Shown here piece after piece: positions 1 to 7,360 of a DNA stretch of 64,000 bases; within the stretch, counting starts at the first letter, position 1, and every line of letters begins with the position of its first letter. Both the position numbers and the translations under genes were made by a program. The notes under the pieces were generated by a model. That model saw only the letters and a program-made list of their open reading frames with translations, searched no databases and was not told the DNA's origin. The stretch comes from Porphyromonas endodontalis ATCC 35406 (GTDB lineage: Bacteria > Bacteroidota > Bacteroidia > Bacteroidales > Porphyromonadaceae), in the NCBI RefSeq assembly GCF_000174815.1, contig NZ_ACNN01000014.1, positions 1 to 64,000 of the forward strand. The letters are read 5' to 3'.

Positions 1-195
1 CTTATCGAAGACGAGGCTGGTCGCACAATAGCTCCAAATTGTACCTTAGTGGAATTGAAATTTCGTAGTCGACTTGTCCGGGGATGATGATCTTCTTCTC
101 TCCAAATTGTACCTTAGTGGAATTGAAATTGATCAAAAAAGATTTACTTCGTTGCTCTCTTCTACTCCAAATTGTACCCTAGTATAGTTTGAAAT
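1..195 (+). CRISPR. Trailing end of a CRISPR array (Cas6-type repeat)
   Basis: Three repeat copies are visible: 32-61, 100-129 and a degenerate one at 165-195. The first two are identical over 30 bp, begin CTCCAAATTG and end ATTGAAAT. The third has substitutions and one extra base. Two full spacers lie at 62-99 (38 nt) and 130-164 (35 nt); 1-31 is probably a cut-off spacer. A repeat ending in ATTGAAA(N) is typical of Cas6-processed type I-B/III arrays and implies transcription on the plus strand. A decayed last repeat marks the end distal to the leader, so leader and cas genes should lie left of the window. Subtype is inference. Confidence 0.88.
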
Positions 196-493
196 ATGGG
201 GGGGAGTCAAATGGGCGTTCTCTCTTGATGTCACGCTAACAAATTGCTCTCAGAGGGAGGGGGAATTGGATTGTCCTGTGGATGACATAACCATTCATGG
301 GGCAATTTTTTGTTGAGTCGAGGGGAGAGGGCAAGAGTGGTTGAGTTGAAGATATATAATAGACAGTTCTTTTTATTGCGGCATTTCGAATAAAAATCTT
401 ACATTTGTGCCGAATAGGGTTAATGACATGGAGATATAAATTATTCCATTTCTTGAAGACCTTGATTATAATGAAGAGTATAAATGAATCAAA
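196..493. other. Non-coding spacer between CRISPR array and lipoprotein gene
   Basis: About 300 bases with no convincing reading frame. It carries no further repeat copies after 195. Its only recognisable signal is the promoter at 376-407. Confidence 0.6.
376..407 (+). promoter_or_regulatory. Bacteroidetes-type promoter for the BIG2 lipoprotein
   Basis: TTG at 376-378 and TACATTTG at 400-407 are separated by 21 bases, matching the -33/-7 consensus (TTG, TAnnTTTG). The predicted transcript would have a leader of about 80 nt. Confidence 0.6.
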
Positions 494-1591
494 ATGCCAG
501 AGATGAAAAGGAATTTGTTGCTTATTGTGGGAGTCTTCTCCTTCGTTTCTCTCCTTCTTGCGGGATGTGACAATGGGACTAAACCTCCCTCTCCTCAGAA
601 GATTTCGGAGATAAAATTTGAGAAAGAAACTGTCAATCTTTCCGTTGGCGAGAGTCTACTTCTTAGGCTCATTGCTACGCCTAAAGAGGCTACTCTTGAT
701 GGGAAAAGTATCGTTTGGACCTCTAGTGATCCAAATGTTGTCTCTGTAAAAGAGGGAACCATTACGGGAGTAGCAGAGGGAAAAGCATTCATAACGGCTA
801 AGCTAGAGGGACTAGAAGCCAAGTGCACGGTTGAGGTGAAAGCCAAAGGGCTAGAGGTTGATTTTGAGATCGTGGCTTTGGAAAAAACATCTGCTACCAT
901 CAAGATTGTCCCCAAAGATCTTACTATGCGTTACTACTATTATGCCATGACTCGGGAGAAGTACAAGACAGAAAGCTCTCGTACTGAGGCCGGTATTTAT
1001 GGTTTCGAAAAGAGCTGGTTTATGTTTTTGAGTGAGGCAAATCCCGGGAAGACTTGGCAAGAATTATTCTTAGAAGACTGCACGAAGGGAGCTGCTACAC
1101 TGAAGTTGCCTAAGCCGGGCTGCCTCTTGACGTTGGACCCCGACTCTACCTACGTGGTATATGCTTACGCTCTAAATGAGAAGGCAGAGCAAGTGGGAGA
1201 AGTAAAAACCATGGAGTTTACGACAAAGTCGTCGGAGAAAAAGAACGTAACATTTGACGTTCGGATCGAGAATATTTACCTGGATGGAGTGGATGCTCTC
1301 ATCAAACCCTCGACCAACGACAAGTACAGTGTAACGGTCCAGAAGAAGAAATTTGTGGACTTTTACAGGGAGAAAAATATGGAGTATAAGATGGCTAAGA
1401 TGATAATAGAGGCTGATCTTTCGAATGAATTTACTCCCTATCTCGTTCAAGGAGAGTTTAAACTAACTCGGGAATATCGCAGGGCTACTATGAAAGATAC
1501 GGATTATTACATTGTGGTCTTTGCCTACGACGAGGAGAATGGTGTAGGATCCGATCTTACCTACGTACCCTTCCATACAAGAACAGAATAG
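494..1591 (+). CDS. BIG2 (Ig-like) domain lipoprotein
   Basis: A 365-residue exported lipoprotein. The N-terminus is a lipoprotein signal with lipobox LLAGC (Cys25). Residues ~37-116 form a bacterial Ig-like BIG2 domain (WTSSDPNVVSV, then GxAxGxAxITA). Two further modules (~120-245 and ~250-365) look fibronectin-III-like, each ending in a Tyr-rich strand (STYVVYAYAL; DYYIVVFAYD). A second ATG at 503 (MKRNLLL) is an equally good start. It stands alone with its own promoter and shares a bidirectional terminator with prs. BIG2 modules usually occur on surface proteins; the ligand is unknown. A second BIG2 lipoprotein at 58007-58996 has the same N-terminal plan but an unrelated C-terminus. Confidence 0.85.
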   Translation: MPEMKRNLLLIVGVFSFVSLLLAGCDNGTKPPSPQKISEIKFEKETVNLSVGESLLLRLIATPKEATLDGKSIVWTSSDPNVVSVKEGTITGVAEGKAFITAKLEGLEAKCTVEVKAKGLEVDFEIVALEKTSATIKIVPKDLTMRYYYYAMTREKYKTESSRTEAGIYGFEKSWFMFLSEANPGKTWQELFLEDCTKGAATLKLPKPGCLLTLDPDSTYVVYAYALNEKAEQVGEVKTMEFTTKSSEKKNVTFDVRIENIYLDGVDALIKPSTNDKYSVTVQKKKFVDFYREKNMEYKMAKMIIEADLSNEFTPYLVQGEFKLTREYRRATMKDTDYYIVVFAYDEENGVGSDLTYVPFHTRTE

Positions 1592-1617
1592 CTAGAAAGA
1601 CGGAAAGCACTGTTATA

Positions 1618-1666
1618 AAAAGCCCCATCGTTTCCTATAAAGGGACGGTGGGGCTTCGTTATTTTA
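1618..1666. terminator. Bidirectional terminator between lipoprotein gene and prs
   Basis: Near-perfect inverted repeat at 1621-1655 (arms start AGCCCCA and end TGGGGCT) with an A-rich run before it and T-rich sequence after it. It can serve both the plus-strand lipoprotein gene and the convergent prs. Confidence 0.85.
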
Positions 1667-1735
1667 TCTCGTCTCGGGAGTAAGAAAAAGAATCTTACGG
1701 GAGGGAGAGGGTAGACTAATTGAGAGCTCTATTTC

Positions 1736-2677
1736 TTAGAAAGAATAGAGAGAGCTAATAGACTCGTGGCTGCAAACGCGTTTGATAGACTCTGCAATGA
1801 GGTTGGCAACCGATATAATCTTTACTTTGGGAGAGCCCTTGATGTAAGGGATAGAGTCTGTAAAAATCATTTCGGAAAGCCCGGATTCATTTACTCGCTC
1901 GGTAGCAGGGTCGCTCATTACGGCATGGCTTGCCATCGCGCGCACGCTCTTAGCTCCGTTCTTGAGCATCAAGTCCGCACTCTTAGTAATGGTGCCGGCT
2001 GTATCTACAATATCGTCTACGAGTAGTACATCTTTGCCTTCTACATCCCCAATGATACGCATTTCGGCAACTTCGTTGGCGCGCAAACGAGTTTTGTGGC
2101 AAATAACCATGGGTACCCCCAAGTGGCGAGCGTAGCTGCTGGCACGCTTAGTTCCCCCAACGTCGGGAGTAGCGACTACGAGGTTGTCTAGAGGCATCGT
2201 CTTTTCGATATAGTCCATAAAGACAGACGAAGCATAGAGGTGATCTACGGGTACATCGAAGAATCCTTGTATCTGATCGGCATGGAGGTCCATCGTGATA
2301 AGGCGCGTAATCCCCGCCGTGCTTAGGAGGTCTGCAATAAGTTTTGCACCAATAGATACACGAGGTTTGTCTTTACGATCCTGACGAGCCCAGCCAAAGT
2401 AAGGTACTACAGCTGTGATGTAGTGGGCGGATGCTCGCTTAGCAGCATCAATCATAAGGAGCAGCTCCATGAGGTTATCTGCCGAGGGGAAGGTCGATTG
2501 AACGAGGAAGACATCTCTACCTCGGATGCTTTCTTCGTACGAAACGGCGAACTCGCCATCGGCAAAATGTTGCGTTGTCATTCGCCCCATAGAGCACCCC
2601 AAACTTTTACAAATTTGCTCAGTGAGGTATTGGGATTTAGACCCCGAAAAGACCAAATAGGGATTTTCTGAAACCAT
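1736..2677 (-). CDS. prs: Ribose-phosphate pyrophosphokinase
   Basis: Makes PRPP from ribose 5-phosphate and ATP, the entry point for nucleotide, His, Trp and NAD synthesis. The 313-residue product shows class I PRPP synthetase motifs: the catalytic-flap region, DLHADQIQGFF, DVGGTKRA, and the PRPP loop VLLVDDIVDTAGT. The reading frame is open further upstream but begins only at a TTG (2758). The ATG at 2677 (MVSENPYLVFSG) gives the family's usual length and N-terminus. It is transcribed alone, convergent with the BIG2 lipoprotein, with a TAnnTTTG box about 105 bases upstream. Confidence 0.95.
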   Translation of the reverse strand: MVSENPYLVFSGSKSQYLTEQICKSLGCSMGRMTTQHFADGEFAVSYEESIRGRDVFLVQSTFPSADNLMELLLMIDAAKRASAHYITAVVPYFGWARQDRKDKPRVSIGAKLIADLLSTAGITRLITMDLHADQIQGFFDVPVDHLYASSVFMDYIEKTMPLDNLVVATPDVGGTKRASSYARHLGVPMVICHKTRLRANEVAEMRIIGDVEGKDVLLVDDIVDTAGTITKSADLMLKNGAKSVRAMASHAVMSDPATERVNESGLSEMIFTDSIPYIKGSPKVKIISVANLIAESIKRVCSHESISSLYSF

Positions 2678-3289
2678 TACAATAGTAGTTAGTAGATTAT
2701 TCGTTGCACCTTGGTTCGTAACAGCTACCGTCTTAGGCTCATCTTTTGCCCTCGGCAAAATAGCTCTGTTATTTGCTTCTGCAAAAGTACCCCTTTTTAC
2801 CTAATGGAGCACCCCATTTAGGGGGCTTTTTTCCTAGCTCAAGCTGTTTATGATTTTTGGGGAGGATATTCTTGTGGAATCGCAAGGCGAATCGCTTTTC
2901 GGAAATCAGGTAGTAATGCTTTCCCTTTCTGCTCTATTTTTCTTTTTTTCTCACCCTAAAATGGGTTGGCATTTTGCCTTAAAAATAAAAGAATCTAGGG
3001 CAGTAGTGTGAGAGGTTTTTGCCTGGTGTTTTTCGCGTTCTATAGGGTGGGTATGAGGGGAGGGGCTTTGAGGTGTTTGAAAAGGGTTGCTTACATAGTT
3101 TAGGATTAGGTAAGAGTGAGGTTTCGTCAGATTGTCGTAAATTTACGAGCCGTACTCTTTTGGGGGCAGCTTGCTCCCTCTTTTTGGGGAGAGATATTGC
3201 CGTGAGAGTAGGGTATAAGGTAGCCGGAGCGATCGATGTGAGAGCCTTTGATTGGTGCGCCTTTTGATAGAATAAAATAGAACAATATA
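2678..3289. other. Divergent intergenic region between prs and recJ
   Basis: About 610 bases. A -7 box for prs lies on the minus strand at 2782-2789. Next to it, 2800-2823 is an imperfect palindrome (CCTAATGG / CCATTTAGG) that could be an operator or a weak hairpin. A small palindrome GTAAATTTAC lies near 3138. A short frame at 3073-3267 looks random. No RNA gene recognised. Confidence 0.5.
2782..2789 (-). promoter_or_regulatory. -7 element upstream of prs
   Basis: On the minus strand this reads TACTTTTG, an exact TAnnTTTG match. No TTG was found at the ideal -33 distance. If used, the transcript starts downstream of the rejected TTG start's reach and leaves a leader of roughly 100 nt before the ATG at 2677. 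Confidence 0.5.
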
Positions 3290-5035
3290 ATGACGAACAA
3301 ATGGATTTGGAAGCCTCTAACAGACGAAGAGATTTCTACCAGCAACGAACTCATTGCGGAGCTAAAGTTAGCTCCCGTAGTGGGGCGGCTGCTGGTTAAG
3401 CGTGGTATTAGAACTGCCGACGAAGCGCGTCATTTCTTCTCTCCCAAGCTCGAAGACCTCCACGATCCCTTCTTGATGAAGGATATGGATAAAGCCGTGG
3501 AGCGCATCAATAAGGCGTTGGGTAAGAAGGAGAATATCCTAGTATATGGCGATTACGACGTAGATGGCACTACGGCGGTTTCCTTGGTGTATAAATTTTT
3601 GCGCCAATCGGGCTGTAGCGATCATCAGTTGCATTACTATATCCCGGATCGCAACGACGATGGTTACGGGGTCTCGAAGCAGGGGATCGACCGCGCCCAC
3701 GAGTTGGGGGTTAAGCTTATTATTGTACTCGATTGTGGCATCAAGGCGATTGAGGAGATCGCTTATGCTAAGTCTTTAGGGATTGATTTTATCGTATGCG
3801 ACCACCATACGCCGGATGGGGTGTTGCCCGATGCTGTGGCGGTACTCGACCCCAAGCGGGCGGATAATACCTACCCTTTTGAGGAGCTTTCGGGGTGTGG
3901 TATTGGCTTCAAACTTATGCAAGCCTTTGCTATTAACAACAACATTCGCATGCGTCGTCTCTATTCATTGCTTGATTTGGTAGCCGTGAGCATTGCGAGC
4001 GATGTGGTCTCCACATTGGGAGAAAACCGCATATTGGCGTATTTTGGCTTGCAGCAACTCAATCGTAATCCGTCGCCGGGCTTGAGGGGTATTATCAATA
4101 TCTGCAACTTGGCAAATGAGGAGATTGATATGAGTAGTATCGTCTTTAAGATTGGCCCCATGATCAATGCTTCGGGGCGTATGATGGACGGCAAAAAAAC
4201 GGTCGATCTGCTTATCAGTCGGGATATAGAGGAGGCAGAAGAGAAGTGCCTTGAGATTGTACAGTACAACGAGCAGCGGCGTGAGCTTGATAAGCAAATT
4301 ACCCGAGAGGCCGTGCGCTTTGTGGAGGAGTTTAAGCCCCATAAGAAGTACAAAATCATAGTGATTCACAAGCCACAATGGCACAAAGGGGTGATTGGCA
4401 TTGTAGCCTCTCGCCTGGCTGAGCAGTATGCTCGTCCTGTGGTGGTTTTGAGCGGAGAAGGGGACAAAGTCTCTGGTTCTGCGCGTAGCTATGGAGGCTT
4501 TGATATGTACCATGCCATAGAGCATTGCCGTGATCTCCTGACCAACTTTGGGGGGCACCCCTATGCTGCCGGGCTCACTTTGAGCGAGGATAAGGTGGAG
4601 GAATTTACCGAGCGCATCCAGCACTATGCCGAGGAGAACGTGTACGCCAAGCAGTTTAATCCGGAAATCGAAATTGATGCCGTGCTGAGCCTTGTGGAAA
4701 TAACGAAGAGTTTGCACAAAAACTTGCAGAAAATGGGTCCCTTTGGTCCCGATAATCCCAAGCCTATCTTTATGACACGTTTCCTCTTCGATACCGGTAC
4801 AAGTAAGGCTGTGGGCAAGAATGGAGAGCATATCAAGCTGGAGATGACGGACTCTCCACAGATGTTCCAAGTCAAAAGCGGTATTGCTTACGGGCTTTCT
4901 TCGCATATATCCTACATCAAGAGTTACCGACCCTTTTCTATCTGTTATACGGTGGAGGAAAACGATTATTATGGCACTTCATCGATACAAATACTGGTCA
5001 AGGATATCAAGCATGAGGACAATTTCTCTGCATAG
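3290..5035 (+). CDS. recJ: Single-stranded-DNA-specific exonuclease RecJ
   Basis: 5'-3' single-strand DNA exonuclease of recombination and mismatch/base-excision repair. The 581-residue protein has the DHH phosphoesterase motifs DYDVDG (88-93), DCG (148-150) and DHH (171-173), then the DHHA1 domain with GGHPYAAG (GGH at 421-423). Length and order are normal for the family. It begins with ATG at 3290. recQ starts 29 bases after its stop, so the two are very likely co-transcribed. RecQ unwinding can supply the single-stranded substrate for RecJ, which makes the pairing functional. Confidence 0.95.
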   Translation: MTNKWIWKPLTDEEISTSNELIAELKLAPVVGRLLVKRGIRTADEARHFFSPKLEDLHDPFLMKDMDKAVERINKALGKKENILVYGDYDVDGTTAVSLVYKFLRQSGCSDHQLHYYIPDRNDDGYGVSKQGIDRAHELGVKLIIVLDCGIKAIEEIAYAKSLGIDFIVCDHHTPDGVLPDAVAVLDPKRADNTYPFEELSGCGIGFKLMQAFAINNNIRMRRLYSLLDLVAVSIASDVVSTLGENRILAYFGLQQLNRNPSPGLRGIINICNLANEEIDMSSIVFKIGPMINASGRMMDGKKTVDLLISRDIEEAEEKCLEIVQYNEQRRELDKQITREAVRFVEEFKPHKKYKIIVIHKPQWHKGVIGIVASRLAEQYARPVVVLSGEGDKVSGSARSYGGFDMYHAIEHCRDLLTNFGGHPYAAGLTLSEDKVEEFTERIQHYAEENVYAKQFNPEIEIDAVLSLVEITKSLHKNLQKMGPFGPDNPKPIFMTRFLFDTGTSKAVGKNGEHIKLEMTDSPQMFQVKSGIAYGLSSHISYIKSYRPFSICYTVEENDYYGTSSIQILVKDIKHEDNFSA

Positions 5036-5064
5036 AGTCTCTTAACGTTTTACCTAGCTACGCT

Positions 5065-7200
5065 GTGAGTACATCTTCCGAAGGGGCAAGAGTGGAGGGT
5101 GCGCCAGCCTTTGACGACGAGGAGGAATGGCGCTCCTATTGCGATAAGTATGGCTACGAGCTAGACTCTGTTGCCGGTTTTGCTGATGAGCCGGAGACCT
5201 CTTCTTTTTCCCAAGGGGAGGGTGAGGAAATACTCGTATCGCAAGAGCTGGACGACGAGGAGGTCGGGAATAGGAAAACTCGCTTTGAGACTCCCGAGGA
5301 GGTTTTGCAGTACTATTGGGGGTATTCTGAGTTCCGACCCAAGCAGCGTGAGATTATTGATTCGATACTCGCAGGGCGTGATACCCTAGGTTTGCTCCCA
5401 ACGGGGGGCGGTAAGAGCATTACATTTCAAGTCCCAGGGCTTATGATGCGAGGGGTTACACTGGTTGTAACTCCTCTCATTGCTCTTATGCGCGATCAGG
5501 TAGAGCACCTCAAAGAGCGTAACATCCCTGCCGTGGCTATCCACTCCGGTATGGCGAGTTTTGAGATCCAGCGCACGCTCGATAACGCAGTCTTGGGGGC
5601 TTACAAGTTTTTGTATCTCTCCCCCGAGCGTATCGCTTCGCCCCTATTTCGCGCCATTTTGCCGCAGCTCAGGGTGAGTATGATTGTGGTAGACGAGTGC
5701 CACTGTATTAGCCAATGGGGGTACGACTTCCGTCCCTCCTATATGCGAGTTACCGAGTTGCGTTCTTTGCTCCCGAAGGCTCCTGTATTGGCTCTTACAG
5801 CTACGGCTACCAGGGTAGTTGCGGAGGATGTGATGCGTGTTCTGCACTTCCCCGAATCCAATATTATCCAACGAAGTTTCTCTCGTCCCAACGTTGCCTA
5901 TGTTGTACGGCACACAAGTGACAAGGCGGCAACGATGCTACGCATTCTCTTCGGAGTACCCGGTACCTCCATTGTCTACTGTCGTAATCGCAAACGTACC
6001 GTAGAATTAGCCGAGTATCTGAGGGAGCAGGGAATATCGGCAGACGCTTTCCATGCCGGACTTACCCATGCTGAGCGCAACGAGCGACAGCGGCGTTGGA
6101 TGGCCGGTGAGGTGCGTGTGATGGTGGCAACCAATGCTTTTGGTATGGGTATTGACAAGCCCGATGTGCGTTCGGTAATCCATTGGATGCTCCCTTCGTC
6201 GCCCGAAGAGTACTTCCAAGAAGCGGGGAGAGCCGGGAGAGATGGTAAGAAGTCGTATGCCGTGGCACTCGTGGATAAGCGAGATCCCATGCTTATTCGT
6301 AGGCGTGTTAATGAGGAATTTCCTTCTCGCGAGTTTCTTTCGGATGTGTACGACCAGCTTACGAGCTATTTAGGAGTGGGTATGGGCGAAGGATTTTTGC
6401 GTACGTTCTTAGTCGATATTGAGAGATTTATCAAACTTAATAAGCTGTCTCCCATCTATACGATGAGCGCCATTCGTCTGCTTGATATCGCGGGAGTTTG
6501 GGAGTATCGAGACAAAGAAGACCAGCACTCACGCCTTTTGTTTACCATTGATCGCGAGGCTCTGTACAATAACGCAACCCTATCGCCGGCAAGTGATACC
6601 CTAATCCAATTTTTGCTTCGTCGCTATACGGGTATTTTTACCGAGTACGTTTTTATAGAAGAAGATACCATTGCAAGAGCTCTTAATTGCTCTGTGGAGG
6701 AGGTCTATTTAATGCTTGTCGACCTCTCGCGGAGCAACGTTGTACACTATGTGCCGCGCTCGTCTCTTCCCAAACTTTTCCTTTTAACCCGACGCGAAGA
6801 AGGCCGGCATCTGCTCATCTCCCAAGAGGTGTACGAGGTGCGCCGAGAGCGATTGGCAGAGCGTATTGAGGCCATAATTGCCTATGCGGGTGCGTCTGAT
6901 ACTTGCCGTAGTCAGCTGCTTCTCCGCTACTTTGGGGAGGAGGAGAGTGAGCCTTGTGGTATGTGTGATGTCTGTCTTTCGCATCGGAATAAATGCTCCT
7001 CTCCCTCTATGCCTCTCTCCCAAGCCGTGGCTTTACTGCAAGAAGAGGCAGAGGCTCTCGTACCCAAAGGCAAGGCGTTGCCGCTTGTTTCTTGGCGAGA
7101 GCAGAGTAGGGTGCCTTCGAGTCTTTTTTTTGAGGCCTTGCAGCAACTTTTGGCAAAGGGGCGAGTAATACTTGACGGAGATAGCTGCCGTATCCCCTAG
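5065..7200 (+). CDS. recQ: ATP-dependent DNA helicase RecQ
   Basis: 3'-5' superfamily 2 DNA helicase, 711 residues from a GTG start. The first ~70 residues are an acidic extension. Then come Walker A (PTGGGKS), DECH (motif II, VVDECHCISQWGYD) and motif VI (QEAGRAGRDG). Zinc-binding cysteines are at 614, 631, 634 and 637, spaced C-x16-C-x2-C-x2-C exactly as in E. coli RecQ. Here they lie near the C-terminus instead of directly after the helicase core; about 220 residues of winged-helix-like sequence come between. No HRDC domain is seen. It follows recJ in a probable operon. Confidence 0.93.
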   Translation: MSTSSEGARVEGAPAFDDEEEWRSYCDKYGYELDSVAGFADEPETSSFSQGEGEEILVSQELDDEEVGNRKTRFETPEEVLQYYWGYSEFRPKQREIIDSILAGRDTLGLLPTGGGKSITFQVPGLMMRGVTLVVTPLIALMRDQVEHLKERNIPAVAIHSGMASFEIQRTLDNAVLGAYKFLYLSPERIASPLFRAILPQLRVSMIVVDECHCISQWGYDFRPSYMRVTELRSLLPKAPVLALTATATRVVAEDVMRVLHFPESNIIQRSFSRPNVAYVVRHTSDKAATMLRILFGVPGTSIVYCRNRKRTVELAEYLREQGISADAFHAGLTHAERNERQRRWMAGEVRVMVATNAFGMGIDKPDVRSVIHWMLPSSPEEYFQEAGRAGRDGKKSYAVALVDKRDPMLIRRRVNEEFPSREFLSDVYDQLTSYLGVGMGEGFLRTFLVDIERFIKLNKLSPIYTMSAIRLLDIAGVWEYRDKEDQHSRLLFTIDREALYNNATLSPASDTLIQFLLRRYTGIFTEYVFIEEDTIARALNCSVEEVYLMLVDLSRSNVVHYVPRSSLPKLFLLTRREEGRHLLISQEVYEVRRERLAERIEAIIAYAGASDTCRSQLLLRYFGEEESEPCGMCDVCLSHRNKCSSPSMPLSQAVALLQEEAEALVPKGKALPLVSWREQSRVPSSLFFEALQQLLAKGRVILDGDSCRIP

Positions 7201-7259
7201 TATTGGCAGTATTATAGTCTTTTCACGTGACAAAGTGATAGAATTTGCCCCAAGAGATA

Positions 7260-7267
7260 TATCTTTG
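7260..7267 (+). promoter_or_regulatory. -7 element upstream of the C10 peptidase
   Basis: TATCTTTG is an exact TAnnTTTG match, about 95 bases before the start codon. A TTTG at 7244-7247 is too close to be a standard -33 box. Confidence 0.5.
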
Positions 7268-7360
7268 TGGGATGGATGGTTGGATGGACACTAACAACCC
7301 TCTTTGCTACAACAAAGCTACAGTAACGAAATATCGAATTAAAAAATAAGTATAGAACCT

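Noticed and set aside
3073-3267. 64-codon plus-strand frame before recJ
   Set aside because: Cys/Ser-rich random-looking translation, no homology recognised, no promoter.
3965-4906. Long minus-strand frame (313 codons) inside recJ
   Set aside because: Lies wholly over recJ, has no domain, signal or start context, and recJ itself is unmistakable.
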